A DNA stretch of 64,000 nt from an uncultured Amaricoccus sp. Its GTDB lineage: Bacteria; Pseudomonadota; Alphaproteobacteria; Rhodobacterales; Rhodobacteraceae. Location of the stretch: NCBI RefSeq assembly GCF_937891315.1, contig NZ_CALAGI010000156.1, positions 37,952 to 101,951 of the forward strand. Reading direction: 5' to 3'. Below, piece after piece: positions 1-7,957 of the stretch; positions within the stretch are counted from its first letter, which is position 1; every line of letters starts with the position of its first letter. Position numbers and translations under genes: made by a program. The notes beneath the pieces were generated by a model. The model did no database searches, was not told the origin of the DNA, and saw only the letters and a program-made list of their open reading frames with translations.

Positions 1-99
1 ATTGAGCACGACGTCCGCGCCGCGCTTCGCCAGCTCCCGCGCGACCCCGCGCCCGGAATTCGAACCGGTGACGACCACGCATTTCTCCGAAATGGACAT
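1..99 (-). CDS. short-chain dehydrogenase/reductase, N-terminal fragment (runs off left edge)
   Basis: First 33 codons of a gene read from an ATG at 99 and cut by the window edge. The peptide starts MSISEKCVVVTGSNSGRG: a first beta strand followed by the TGxxxGxG dinucleotide-binding turn of classical SDRs. The position usually occupied by Ile (TGxxxGIG) is Arg here, which is tolerated in the family. Next comes an amphipathic helix (VARELAKRGADVVLN), as expected for a Rossmann fold. The substrate cannot be told from the fragment. It lies downstream of the small-RNA terminator at 264-295 in the same orientation, so it should have its own promoter in 100-263. Confidence 0.8.
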   Translation of the reverse strand, partial: MSISEKCVVVTGSNSGRGVARELAKRGADVVLN

Positions 100-263
100 C
101 CGATCTCAACCTCTCCGCCTGTGAATGGTCGGGCCGATTTAGATGCGGCGGATGCGAAAGAACAAGTCGTCGCGGTGAGCGGTCGCGCAAGACGGCGCGG
201 CGAAATCGCCCAGTCGGAGAGCGATCGTCCCGTCTGGGCAGGGTACGCGGAGGGAGGGTGCGA

Positions 264-295
264 CAAAAAAAAGACGCCCTCACGAGGAGGGCGTC
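264..295 (-). terminator. intrinsic terminator of the small RNA
   Basis: A 9-bp perfect stem GACGCCCTC/GAGGGCGTC (273-281 and 287-295) with a 5-nt loop is followed, in minus-strand direction, by eight T residues (264-272 on the plus strand is an A run). This is a textbook Rho-independent terminator. Confidence 0.85.
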
Positions 296-342
296 AAGTC
301 GTTGAGGCAGGTTTCATACAGGCAAGAAACCTATCGAGCAGT
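264..342 (-). ncRNA. candidate intergenic small RNA, about 79 nt
   Basis: The minus-strand transcript predicted from the promoter at 349-377 would be about 79 nt. It folds into a 5' hairpin (arms AGGTTTC/GAAACCT, 309-315 and 326-332) and ends in a strong intrinsic terminator. No open reading frame with a plausible start is present. The single-stranded linker between the hairpins and the loop TTGCCTGTAT are the likely contact regions if it base-pairs with mRNA. I do not recognise the family. It is divergent from the peptide-binding-protein gene at 450. Confidence 0.55.
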
Positions 343-348
343 GGAACC

Positions 349-377
349 CTTATACGAAATCAAAGGCCTATCGCCAA
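349..377 (-). promoter_or_regulatory. sigma70-type promoter of candidate small RNA
   Basis: On the minus strand, TTGGCG (372-377) and TATAAG (349-354) are separated by exactly 17 bp, close to the -35/-10 consensus. The predicted start is near 342. No start codon with a ribosome-binding site follows; two hairpins do. Confidence 0.6.
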
Positions 378-449
378 GACAAAAATCTTGATGCGGCCCC
401 GTCTGGGGGTGGTTTAGAGTGGGTATGGCTAATCGATCGATAGGATGTG

Positions 450-2252
450 ATGGATATGACACGCATGCTCCGGGCGGCGCGGCGGTTCGGTCTCGCTCTG
501 GCGCTGCTGCCCGCGATCGCCGCCGCCGAACCGAGCCACGGCATAGCTATGTATGGCGACCCCGCGCTTCCACCGGATTTTGTGTCGCTGCCCTATGCGA
601 ACCCGGACGCGCCCAAGGGCGGAACCATCGTCTTCGGCGAGACCGGCGGGTTTGATTCCCTCAATCCCTATATCCTCAAGGGCCGGGCGGCCTACCCGAT
701 CCAGAGTCACGTCTTCGAGACGCTGATGGCCCGGAACTGGAACGAACCCTTCTCGCTCTATGGCCTGCTTGCCGAATCGATCGAGGTGGCGCCCGACCGC
801 TCCTCGGTCGAATTCACCCTGCGCGACGGCGCGAAATTCTCCGACGGCAGTCCGGTGACGGTCGAGGACGTGATCTGGTCAATGGAGACTCTCGCCGAAA
901 AAGGCCTGCCAAGATATTCCAATTCCTGGGATAAGGTCGCGCGCATCACGCCGGTGGGCACGCGCGGCATCCGCTTCGAATTCAGCGGTGCCGATTCCGA
1001 ATTGCCGCTCCTCATCGGCCTGCGGCCGATTCTCAAGAAGGCGGACTGGGAGGGGGTCGATTTCTCCGAGAGCGGCTTGCGCGTGCCGATCGGGTCCGGT
1101 CCCTACCGCGTCGGCGCCTTCGAGCCCGGGCGCTTCATCACCTTCGAGCGAAACCCGGACTATTGGGGCAAGGACCTGCCGATCAACCGGGGGCTGAACA
1201 ACTTCGACAAGATCCGCTATGACTATTTCGTCGACAAGGGCGTGATGTTCCAGGCCTTCGTCGCCGGCGAGCTCTCGGTGTTCCGCGAGCTCAATCCGGT
1301 GCGCTGGCAGAGCGACTACGGCTTTCCCGCCGTCGCTTCGGGCGCGGTGGTGAAATCCGAGATCCCGCATGGCCGGCCCTCGGGCATGGAGGGATTCGTC
1401 TTCAACACCCGCCGCCCGCTGTTCCAGGACTGGCGCGTGCGGGACGCGCTGCTCCATGCCTTCAACTTCGAGTTCATCAATCGGACATTGAACGGGGGCG
1501 AGCAGCCGCGGCGGACGAGCTATTTCTCGAATTCGGCGCTCGGCATGGGAACCGGGCCGGCGGAGGGGCGGGTGCGCGAGCTTCTGCTGCCCTTCGCCGA
1601 CTCCCTGACCCCCGGCGCGCTGGACGCCTATGCGCCGCCGGTTTCCGATGGTTCGCCGCGCAACCGCGCGAACATGCGTGTCGCCACGAAGGAGCTGACC
1701 GAAGCCGGCTGGGAAGCGCGGGACGGCAAGCTCAGGAACGCCGAGGGGCAGCCCTTCGCCTTCACCATCCTGCTGACCGGGTCGCAGAACGAGGCGGTGA
1801 GCGGCGTCTTCGTCGATGCCCTGCGCCAGCTCGGGATCGAGGCGCGGGTGCAGATCGTCGATCAGGCGCAATATAACGAGCGCCGTAATTCCTACGACTA
1901 CGACATGATCGTCAATGCCTGGAACATGTCGCTCAGCCCTGGCAACGAGCAGTATCTCTACTGGGGTTCGGACGGGGTGACCAAGCCCGGCACCCGCAAT
2001 TACGCCGGGATCGACAGCCCGGCGGCCGAGGCGATGATCGCCGAATTGCTCGCCACCCGCGACGAGGCGGATTTCGTCGCGGCGGCGCGGGCGCTCGACC
2101 GCGTGCTGACCACCGGGCGCTATGTGATCCCCTTCGCGTTCTCGGACGTCAGCCTGATCGCGCACAAGGCGGACCTGAAATTTCCCGAGACACTGCCGGT
2201 CTATGGCGACTGGATCGGCTGGCTGCCCGAGGTCTGGTGGCAGGCGCCGTGA
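450..2252 (+). CDS. ABC-transporter periplasmic peptide-binding protein, YejA-like (SBP family 5)
   Basis: A 600-residue extracellular solute-binding protein of family 5. It has a signal peptide (Arg-rich start, hydrophobic core LALALLPAIAAA) and then the signature of YejA-type oligopeptide binders (HGIAMYGDPALPPDF, NPDAPKGG, GGFDSLNPY). Length is normal for YejA. Starts are possible at GTG 447, ATG 450 and ATG 456; the weak AGGA at 442-445 fits 456 best by spacing, and all three give a signal peptide. It should deliver peptides to an inner-membrane ABC permease (YejBEF-type), but no permease genes follow: the next recognisable sequence is a decayed regulator. It is either an orphan binder or its permease is elsewhere. 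Confidence 0.9.
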   Translation: MDMTRMLRAARRFGLALALLPAIAAAEPSHGIAMYGDPALPPDFVSLPYANPDAPKGGTIVFGETGGFDSLNPYILKGRAAYPIQSHVFETLMARNWNEPFSLYGLLAESIEVAPDRSSVEFTLRDGAKFSDGSPVTVEDVIWSMETLAEKGLPRYSNSWDKVARITPVGTRGIRFEFSGADSELPLLIGLRPILKKADWEGVDFSESGLRVPIGSGPYRVGAFEPGRFITFERNPDYWGKDLPINRGLNNFDKIRYDYFVDKGVMFQAFVAGELSVFRELNPVRWQSDYGFPAVASGAVVKSEIPHGRPSGMEGFVFNTRRPLFQDWRVRDALLHAFNFEFINRTLNGGEQPRRTSYFSNSALGMGTGPAEGRVRELLLPFADSLTPGALDAYAPPVSDGSPRNRANMRVATKELTEAGWEARDGKLRNAEGQPFAFTILLTGSQNEAVSGVFVDALRQLGIEARVQIVDQAQYNERRNSYDYDMIVNAWNMSLSPGNEQYLYWGSDGVTKPGTRNYAGIDSPAAEAMIAELLATRDEADFVAAARALDRVLTTGRYVIPFAFSDVSLIAHKADLKFPETLPVYGDWIGWLPEVWWQAP

Positions 2253-2554
2253 GGCGGCGAGGGAGGATTTCCCCGCCGGACCTTGGCCCCGTGGTGCCTG
2301 AACGCGGGGGCCGTCGCCCTCGCCCTCGCGCTCGGCTTGCGCGCGCCGTCGCCGACCTCCGCCGCCACTCTCGCACCTGCCCATCACGGCGCGAATGGTC
2401 GGCTACACCACCCTTGGCCGTTGGCTGCTCTCGACGCCTGTCGGCGGCTGAAAAGAGCCGCTTCGACGGGGGCGCGGCGGGTAGTGCTTTTCCAACAGGT
2501 CCGGCGCGGTTAACCTTTTCCGACGAGTTTTATCGGCAAAGGGGGAGAAGGTCG
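2253..2554 (+). other. 302-bp gap without a supported gene
   Basis: Between the peptide-binding protein and the regulator remnant. Open frames here have no family resemblance or ribosome-binding site. I see no terminator with a T run. Confidence 0.5.
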
Positions 2555-2829
2555 GTGCTGCTGCTCATCGTGGAGGACACCGAAGACGTGGCAGAGGCCA
2601 TCGCCGCCTCGCCGATGTCGCTCACCCGGCGCGAATTCAGCCTGCCCGAGGCGCCGAGGGCGAATCGGACGCGCATCATGCCGAAGGAGCGGCGGTTCTC
2701 GATGAAGGAGGAGGTCGGCCTCGATGCGATCGAGACCTGCGTCGCGCGCCTGCGCCGCGGGCTCGAGGGCAAGGGGGTGCGATCCGCACGCTGCGCGGCC
2801 TCGGCCATCAGCTGGTGCTGACCGACTGA
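2555..2829 (+). pseudogene. internally deleted and frameshifted OmpR-family response regulator
   Basis: The reading frame from GTG 2555 opens as VLLLIVEDTEDVAEAIAAS, the very start of a receiver domain, including the acidic pair ED. It then jumps directly to PMSLTRREFSL, the beginning of an OmpR/PhoB winged-helix domain (later ETCVARLRRGLEGKGV). Most of the receiver domain, about 100 residues including the phosphorylated Asp, is missing. Near 2778 the frame shifts: the expected C-terminal end IRTLRGLGHQLVLTD is found in another frame and stops at 2827-2829. Two independent lesions make this a pseudogene. No histidine kinase lies beside it. Confidence 0.8.
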
Positions 2830-2954
2830 GCCAACCGCCGCCTGTCAGGGTGACGACAGGCTGATCAATCAAACGCACCACCGGTGGAGCGTGAAGCGGC
2901 GACCTTGCCGCGCGGCCCCCGGAGACCGCGACGAACATAGACCCGAGGAGTCCC

Positions 2955-3689
2955 ATGGAATTTTTCGCCACCCATTTCGCTTTCCTGTCCAGTCCGGAGG
3001 GCTGGGCCGCGATGGTGACGCTGATCGCGATGGAGATCGTTCTCGGTATCGACAACCTGATCTTCATCTCGATCCTGACGAACAAGCTGCCTGCCGAGCA
3101 TCGCGCGCGGGCGCGCCGGCTCGGCATTTCCGCCGCGCTGATCATGCGGCTGATCCTGCTCGCGACCATCGCCTATATCGTCGGCATGACCGCGCCGGTA
3201 TTCACCGCCTTCGGCCATGCCTTCTCCTGGCGCGATCTCATCCTCATCGCCGGTGGCCTGTTCCTCGTCTGGAAGGCGACGAAGGAAATCCACCACACCG
3301 TCGATCCGGTCGATCATGAAGACAGCACGGTGGGGCAGGCGATCAATATCTCGCTCGGCGGGGCGATCTTCCAGATCCTCCTGCTCGACCTGGTGTTCTC
3401 CGTCGATTCGATCATCACGGCCGTCGGCATGACCGACCATCTGGCGATCATGTACATCGCCGTCATCGTTGCGATCACGGTCATGATGGTGGCGGCGACC
3501 CCGCTCGCCAATTTCATCGAGAAAAACCCGACGATCGTGATGCTGGCGCTCGGCTTTCTCTTGATGATCGGCATGACGCTGATCGCCGACGGCTTCGGCT
3601 TCCATGTGCCCAAAGGCTACATCTACGCCGCGATGGGCTTCTCCGCGCTGGTCGAGGGACTGAACATGCTGGCTCGGCGGCGGCGTTGA
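2955..3689 (+). CDS. TerC family integral membrane protein
   Basis: A 244-residue polytopic membrane protein with the TerC hallmarks: EIVLGIDNLIFISIL in the first helical hairpin (acidic residue within the membrane) and the symmetric LVFSVDSIITAVG in the second half. About seven membrane segments can be read. ATG at 2955 is preceded by GAGGAG. TerC proteins are inner-membrane proteins linked to tellurite resistance and, in several bacteria, to metal homeostasis or metalation of exported enzymes; which role applies here cannot be told. It is monocistronic, with a decayed regulator upstream and the DnaJ-like gene 240 bp downstream. Confidence 0.9.
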   Translation: MEFFATHFAFLSSPEGWAAMVTLIAMEIVLGIDNLIFISILTNKLPAEHRARARRLGISAALIMRLILLATIAYIVGMTAPVFTAFGHAFSWRDLILIAGGLFLVWKATKEIHHTVDPVDHEDSTVGQAINISLGGAIFQILLLDLVFSVDSIITAVGMTDHLAIMYIAVIVAITVMMVAATPLANFIEKNPTIVMLALGFLLMIGMTLIADGFGFHVPKGYIYAAMGFSALVEGLNMLARRRR

Positions 3690-3931
3690 AATCCGGCGTC
3701 GGGGCCGGATCTGGCCCCGACGTGACAGGCTGTCGACAGATTGCGGCGCGATGAACGCCGCGACATCGACAAGGCGATGGGATCGCAATGCAACTCGACG
3801 GCCTGCTTCACGGCGCCCGTCCGCCCGGTCACCTGGCCCTTGCCCGCCCGGGTCGAAGGGTTGCACCCGCGCGCGCCTTGGCTATCGTGGGGGCCGCGCA
3901 TTGACTGCGCGCGGCGCGGCCGGAGCCCGGA

Positions 3932-4858
3932 ATGAACGACCCCTACGAGACCCTCGGCCTGACCAAGGCGGCGACGGACCAGGAGATCCGCGCCGCCTTC
4001 AAGAAGCTGACGCGGAAATATCATCCCGATCTGCATCCCGGCGACGCGGCGGCCGAGGAGAAGTTCAAGGATATCTCGGTCGCCCATGACCTGCTCGGCG
4101 ATGCCGAGCAGCGGCGACGCTACGACGCGGGCGAGATCGACGCGGCGGGACAGGAGAAGCCGCGGCAGCGGTACTACCGCGATTTCGCGGAAGGGCCGGC
4201 GCATTCTTCCTACGCCGCGCAGGAAGGATTTTCCAATCCCGAGGATCTCGAGGAATTCCTGTCGCAGGCTTTCGGCGCCTCGGGCGGCTTTCGCGCGCGG
4301 CGCGGGGCCGAGATGAAGGCGCGCGGGCAGGATGTGAGCTATACCATGCCGGTCTCGTTTCTCGACGCCGCGAATGGTGCGACGCGGACCATCACCCTGC
4401 CGGAAGGCAAGGTGCTGCGGGTGACGATCCCCGAGGGGGCGGAGGATCAGCGGACGCTGCGGCTGAAAGGGCAGGGCGGTCCGGGCTATGGAGGCGGGTC
4501 GGCGGGCGACGCCTATGTCGAGATTCGCGTCGAGCCGCATGCCTTCTTCAGGCGCAAGGACGACGATATCCATGTCGAGGTGCCGGTCACGCTGAGAGAA
4601 GCGGTGCTCGGCGCCCGGATCGAGGCGCCGAGCCTGACCGGGCCGGTCAGCGTGACGGTGCCGAAAGGCTCCAACAGCGGGAAGGTGCTGCGCCTGCGCG
4701 ACAAGGGGGTGCGCAACACCAGGTCCGGGGTCCGGGGCCACCAGTTCATTACCCTCAAGGTGGTGCTGCCGAACGGCGACGAGCCGGAACTGGCGGCTTT
4801 CCTCGAAGGTTGGACCCCGCGCGACAAGGCGAATCCGCGCAAGGAGATGTTGCCATGA
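3932..4858 (+). CDS. cbpA: DnaJ-class co-chaperone, CbpA-like
   Basis: A 308-residue J-domain protein without the zinc-finger module of DnaJ, as in CbpA. Residues 1-66 form the J domain with HPD at 31-33 (RKYHPDLHPGD), which stimulates the ATPase of DnaK. A low-complexity linker follows, then two beta-rich C-terminal substrate-binding domains (VSYTMPVSFLDAANGATRTI, PHAFFRRKDDDIHVEVPVTL). The stop codon overlaps the start of the next gene (ATGA at 4855-4858), and that gene encodes its modulator CbpM. The two are translationally coupled and make a complete CbpA/CbpM pair in the cytoplasm. Confidence 0.9.
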   Translation: MNDPYETLGLTKAATDQEIRAAFKKLTRKYHPDLHPGDAAAEEKFKDISVAHDLLGDAEQRRRYDAGEIDAAGQEKPRQRYYRDFAEGPAHSSYAAQEGFSNPEDLEEFLSQAFGASGGFRARRGAEMKARGQDVSYTMPVSFLDAANGATRTITLPEGKVLRVTIPEGAEDQRTLRLKGQGGPGYGGGSAGDAYVEIRVEPHAFFRRKDDDIHVEVPVTLREAVLGARIEAPSLTGPVSVTVPKGSNSGKVLRLRDKGVRNTRSGVRGHQFITLKVVLPNGDEPELAAFLEGWTPRDKANPRKEMLP

Positions 4859-5196
4859 CCCGCGCCGAGGACCTTATCGCCTCGATCACCGTGCTCAACC
4901 GGACCGATCTCGAGATCTGGCTGCGCGAGGAGCTGGTGACGGCGACGGCGGACGGCGAGACGCTGGTCTTTACCGAGATGGAATGCGCGCGGGTGCGTCT
5001 GATCTGCTCGCTCCGCTACGAGCTCGAGGTCGAGACCGAGACGCTGCCGGTGGTGATGTCGCTGCTCGACCAGCTCTACGAGACCCGGGCGCGCCTCCTG
5101 TCGCTGACCGCCGCCGTGACGCGGCTCGACCCGGAAGCGCGCGGCCGCGTCCTCGCGGGTCTGGCCGAGGCCGGGCGCGAGACGGCGGAATCCTGA
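4855..5196 (+). CDS. cbpM: chaperone modulator CbpM
   Basis: A 113-residue protein starting at the ATG that overlaps the cbpA stop (ATGA). It resembles CbpM/GapA-class MerR-like modulators: an N-terminal winged-helix-like segment with LEIWLREELV, then an alpha-helical part rich in Arg and Glu (ARVRLICSLRYELEVETETLPVVMSLLDQL). CbpM binds the J domain of CbpA and inhibits its co-chaperone activity. Call supported mainly by position, size and the LxxWL motif. An in-frame ATG at 4810 inside cbpA is less likely because of the coupling geometry. Confidence 0.8.
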   Translation: MTRAEDLIASITVLNRTDLEIWLREELVTATADGETLVFTEMECARVRLICSLRYELEVETETLPVVMSLLDQLYETRARLLSLTAAVTRLDPEARGRVLAGLAEAGRETAES

Positions 5197-5209
5197 GCCG
5201 CGCGCGGGT

Positions 5210-6238
5210 TCAGAGGATGAAGTCATCGGTGTGAAGGCGGGGGACGTCGACCAGGCGAACCTCGAAATCGGCCGCGCCGTCGCCGTCGGTGTCGGCGGAG
5301 AGGATGCCCCGGGCATAGCGCAACTCGCCGGCTTCGTGGCCAAAGGCGGCACGGCCGATGAAGTCGAATTCCTGCGTGCCGTGCGTCGTGGCGTCGGCGT
5401 CGAAGCGGAGATCGAGCCGGTCGAGGCGGGAGTCGAAATCGCGGATCACGTCGCGCGCCGCGCCGTCCGGCGAGTCCGATACGGCGCGGAACAGGAAGAT
5501 GTCGGCACCGGAGCCGCCGACGAGCTGGTCCGTGCCGGAGCCGCCGCGCAGCCGGTCGGCGCCGGCGCCCCCGAGCAGCCTGTCCGCGCCCGCGCCGCCG
5601 GAGAGCGTGTCGGCGCCGCCGAGCCCGAGCAGCCGGTCGTCACCGCCCAGCGCCTCGACGCGGTCGGCGAAGGCGGTGGCCTCGATCCGCTCGCCGCTCC
5701 CGGTGCCGCGGATGGTCGGGACGCGGGGATCGACCGCCTCGCCGAACCAGACGTTGAACACGCGGCCCGCGTAGATGCCGGCGCCGGAGCGGGTCTCGAG
5801 GCCGATGCCGATCGCCTGGAACCCGACCGAGGCCCAGGCACCGCTGTTGGTCAGGATGGCGTTGTGCGCCGCCGAAGCCTTCCAGACCTCCAGCGCGGCC
5901 GCGCCGTTCGCCGCGCCGGCGGCGCTGATCTCGTAGCCGGGCGATGCGTAGCCGGTGCCGAGTCGCTCCGGCGCCTCCCACATCGCCTCGGGCGAGCCGC
6001 CGGACCCGTGGTACCGGGCGTCGCTCCAGTCGTGCAGGTCGGAATGGCCGGGATCGTCCGGCCAGATGTTCTCGCGGGTGTCGACCACGTGCCGGCCGGC
6101 GGTGACGGTCAGCGCGCGGGAAAGCGGCAGCGGGTCGAGCCCCTGCGCGTCGCGATAGGCGATGATCCGGTGATAGAGGTCCAGCTCGGCGAGGCTCAGC
6201 CCGTCCTGCGCGTTCGCCTTGTAGATGTCGGTGCTCAC
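5210..6238 (-). CDS. secreted CAP-domain protein with C-terminal RTX calcium-binding repeats
   Basis: A 342-residue protein. Residues 15-167 look like a bacterial CAP/SCP domain: a first helix LDLYHRIIAYRDAQGLDPL, an ALTVTAGRHV segment, HNAI followed by GFQAIGIG, and a closing strand YAGRVFNVWFG. Residues 198-246 carry about five consecutive RTX nonapeptides (GGDDRLLGL, GGADTLSGG, AGADRLLGG and similar) that bind calcium after secretion. The C-terminal tail ends in DDFIL, an acidic-hydrophobic end typical of type I secretion substrates; no N-terminal signal peptide is visible. GTG start at 6238. No type I ABC transporter or membrane-fusion gene is near. CAP domains occur in lytic, sterol-binding and protease-like proteins, so activity is unknown. 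Confidence 0.8.
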   Translation of the reverse strand: MSTDIYKANAQDGLSLAELDLYHRIIAYRDAQGLDPLPLSRALTVTAGRHVVDTRENIWPDDPGHSDLHDWSDARYHGSGGSPEAMWEAPERLGTGYASPGYEISAAGAANGAAALEVWKASAAHNAILTNSGAWASVGFQAIGIGLETRSGAGIYAGRVFNVWFGEAVDPRVPTIRGTGSGERIEATAFADRVEALGGDDRLLGLGGADTLSGGAGADRLLGGAGADRLRGGSGTDQLVGGSGADIFLFRAVSDSPDGAARDVIRDFDSRLDRLDLRFDADATTHGTQEFDFIGRAAFGHEAGELRYARGILSADTDGDGAADFEVRLVDVPRLHTDDFIL

Positions 6239-6264
6239 CGGAAGCTCCCCCTCCAGGCCAGCCC

Positions 6265-7251
6265 TCAGAGCATGGAGGGCACGACCTGATCCGGCGGGCG
6301 ATGTCCGTCGGCGAAGGTCTTGATATTGATGATGACCTTCTCGCCCATCTCGAGCCTGCCCTCGATCGTCGCCGAGCCCATGTGCGGCAGCAGCAGCACG
6401 TTCGGCAGTTCGCGCAACCGCGGATTGACCTCGTGGCCGTGCTCGTACACATCGAGGCCGGCGCCGGCGAGTTCGCCCGCGCGCAGCATGCGGGTCAGCG
6501 CGTTCTCGTCCACCACCTCGCCGCGGGCGGTATTCACGAGGTAGGCGGTCGGTTTCATCAGCTTCAGCCGGCGGGCGTTCATCAGATGGAAGGTCGAGGG
6601 CGTGTGCGGCACATGGATGCTGAGGATATCGACGCGGGCGAGCATCTGGTCGAGGCTCTCCCACCAGGTCGCCTTCAGACGCTCCTCGTTCTCGGGCCGG
6701 ACGCGGCGGCGGGCATGGTAGTGCACTTCGAGGCCGAAGGGCGCGGCGCGGGCGGCGACCGCGCGGCCGATGCGGCCGAGGCCGAGAATGCCGAGCCGCT
6801 TGCCGGCGATCCGGTGCCCCATCAGCGCGGTCGGGCTCCAGCCCTGCCATTGGCCGGAGCGCATGGTCTCGGCGCCCTCGGGCACGCGGCGGGGCACGGC
6901 GAGGATCAGCGCCATCGCCATGTCGGCGGTATCCTCGGCCAGCACGCCCGGCGTGTTCGAAACGGTGATCCCGCGGCGAAGCGCCGTCGCGACATCGATA
7001 TGATCGAAGCCCGCGCCGTAGTTGGCGATCAGCTTCAGCCGCGGGCCGGCCTGGGCGAGCAGGCGCGCATCGATCCGGTCGGTGATGGTCGGCACCAGCA
7101 CGTCGGTTTCGGCCATCGCGGCGGCCAGCGCCTCGGCCGACAGCGGCAGGTCGTCCTGGCTGAGCGTCACATCGAACAGCTCGCGCATCCGCGCCTCGAC
7201 CGGTTCGGGCAGGCGACGGGTGACGAAGACGGTCAAGCGTGGGGAGGCCAT
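6265..7251 (-). CDS. D-2-hydroxyacid dehydrogenase (glyoxylate/hydroxypyruvate reductase type)
   Basis: A 328-residue NAD(P)-dependent dehydrogenase of the GhrB/GRHPR group. It has the Rossmann motif GILGLGRIGRAVA, the catalytic-Arg segment VNTARGEVVDE and the catalytic-His segment LLPHMGSAT. Such enzymes reduce glyoxylate or hydroxypyruvate, or oxidise D-glycerate. Oddity: 29 residues after the Arg, where family members have the Glu of (E/H/T)EP, this protein reads YEHGHEVNP, so the usual catalytic Glu is Gly. A Glu two residues later could substitute. Divergent from the SH3 gene at 7370; 26 bp upstream of the CAP/RTX gene in the same direction, so co-transcription is possible. Confidence 0.85.
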   Translation of the reverse strand: MASPRLTVFVTRRLPEPVEARMRELFDVTLSQDDLPLSAEALAAAMAETDVLVPTITDRIDARLLAQAGPRLKLIANYGAGFDHIDVATALRRGITVSNTPGVLAEDTADMAMALILAVPRRVPEGAETMRSGQWQGWSPTALMGHRIAGKRLGILGLGRIGRAVAARAAPFGLEVHYHARRRVRPENEERLKATWWESLDQMLARVDILSIHVPHTPSTFHLMNARRLKLMKPTAYLVNTARGEVVDENALTRMLRAGELAGAGLDVYEHGHEVNPRLRELPNVLLLPHMGSATIEGRLEMGEKVIINIKTFADGHRPPDQVVPSML

Positions 7252-7369
7252 GCGCTTTGCTGTTCCTCTGGGGAGTGATTTTCGCTATGCTAGGCGGATA
7301 ATTGCACGGGCGGGTCCGGAAAATCCAGACACTTCCCGGCGCCGAGGTTCTGAGCAGGATAATCGCCTC

Positions 7370-7957
7370 ATGCGTGGCTTTCGACGTGGCTTTCGGGCGG
7401 GCTTCGTGTCCGCGTCCGTACGGGGCGCGGCCTTCGCGCTGGCGCTTTCGCTCCTCGCGGCGCCAGTCGGGATCACGGCGGGCATGGCGGCCGACGCACC
7501 GCCGCGGGTCGCCGCCGAGGCCGCGGGGTTCGGGCCGGTGACGCGCCTGCCGTTGCCGCGCTATGTCTCGATGCGGGCCGAAAGCGCCAATGCGCGGCGC
7601 GGGCCGAGTCTCGACCAGCGCGTCGACTGGGAATTCGTGCACCGCGGCCTGCCGCTGGAGATCACGGCGGAATATGGCAACTGGCGGCGGGTGCGCGACG
7701 CGGAGGGCATGGGCGGCTGGGTGCATCACACGCTGCTCTCCGGGGCACGGACCGCGCTGGTGCTCGGCCCCGAGCGCGCGACCCTGCTGGAAGAGCCGAG
7801 GGCGGAGGCGCGGGTGGTGGGGCTGTTCGAACCCGGGGTCGTCGCCCGGCTCGAAGCCTGCCAGGGCGACTGGTGCGAAATCGGGGCGGCGGGCGTCGAG
7901 GGCTGGCTGCCGCGCGCCACGATCTGGGGGGTCGGGCCGGACGAAACCCTTGAATGA
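7370..7957 (+). CDS. exported protein with two bacterial SH3 domains
   Basis: 195 residues from ATG 7370. A signal peptide with an Arg-rich n-region (MRGFRRGFRAGF) and a hydrophobic stretch up to GMAADA is followed by two SH3b repeats. The first (YVSMRAESANARRGPSLDQ ... GGWVHHTLL) is typical; the second (ATLLEEPRAEARVVGLF ... EGWLPRATIWG) is similar and contains a Cys pair (ACQGDWC). Bacterial SH3 domains usually bind cell-wall peptides, so a periplasmic envelope role is likely. Followed by an intrinsic terminator at 8053-8079. Widespread as a conserved SH3 protein in Rhodobacterales; substrate unknown. Confidence 0.8.
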   Translation: MRGFRRGFRAGFVSASVRGAAFALALSLLAAPVGITAGMAADAPPRVAAEAAGFGPVTRLPLPRYVSMRAESANARRGPSLDQRVDWEFVHRGLPLEITAEYGNWRRVRDAEGMGGWVHHTLLSGARTALVLGPERATLLEEPRAEARVVGLFEPGVVARLEACQGDWCEIGAAGVEGWLPRATIWGVGPDETLE

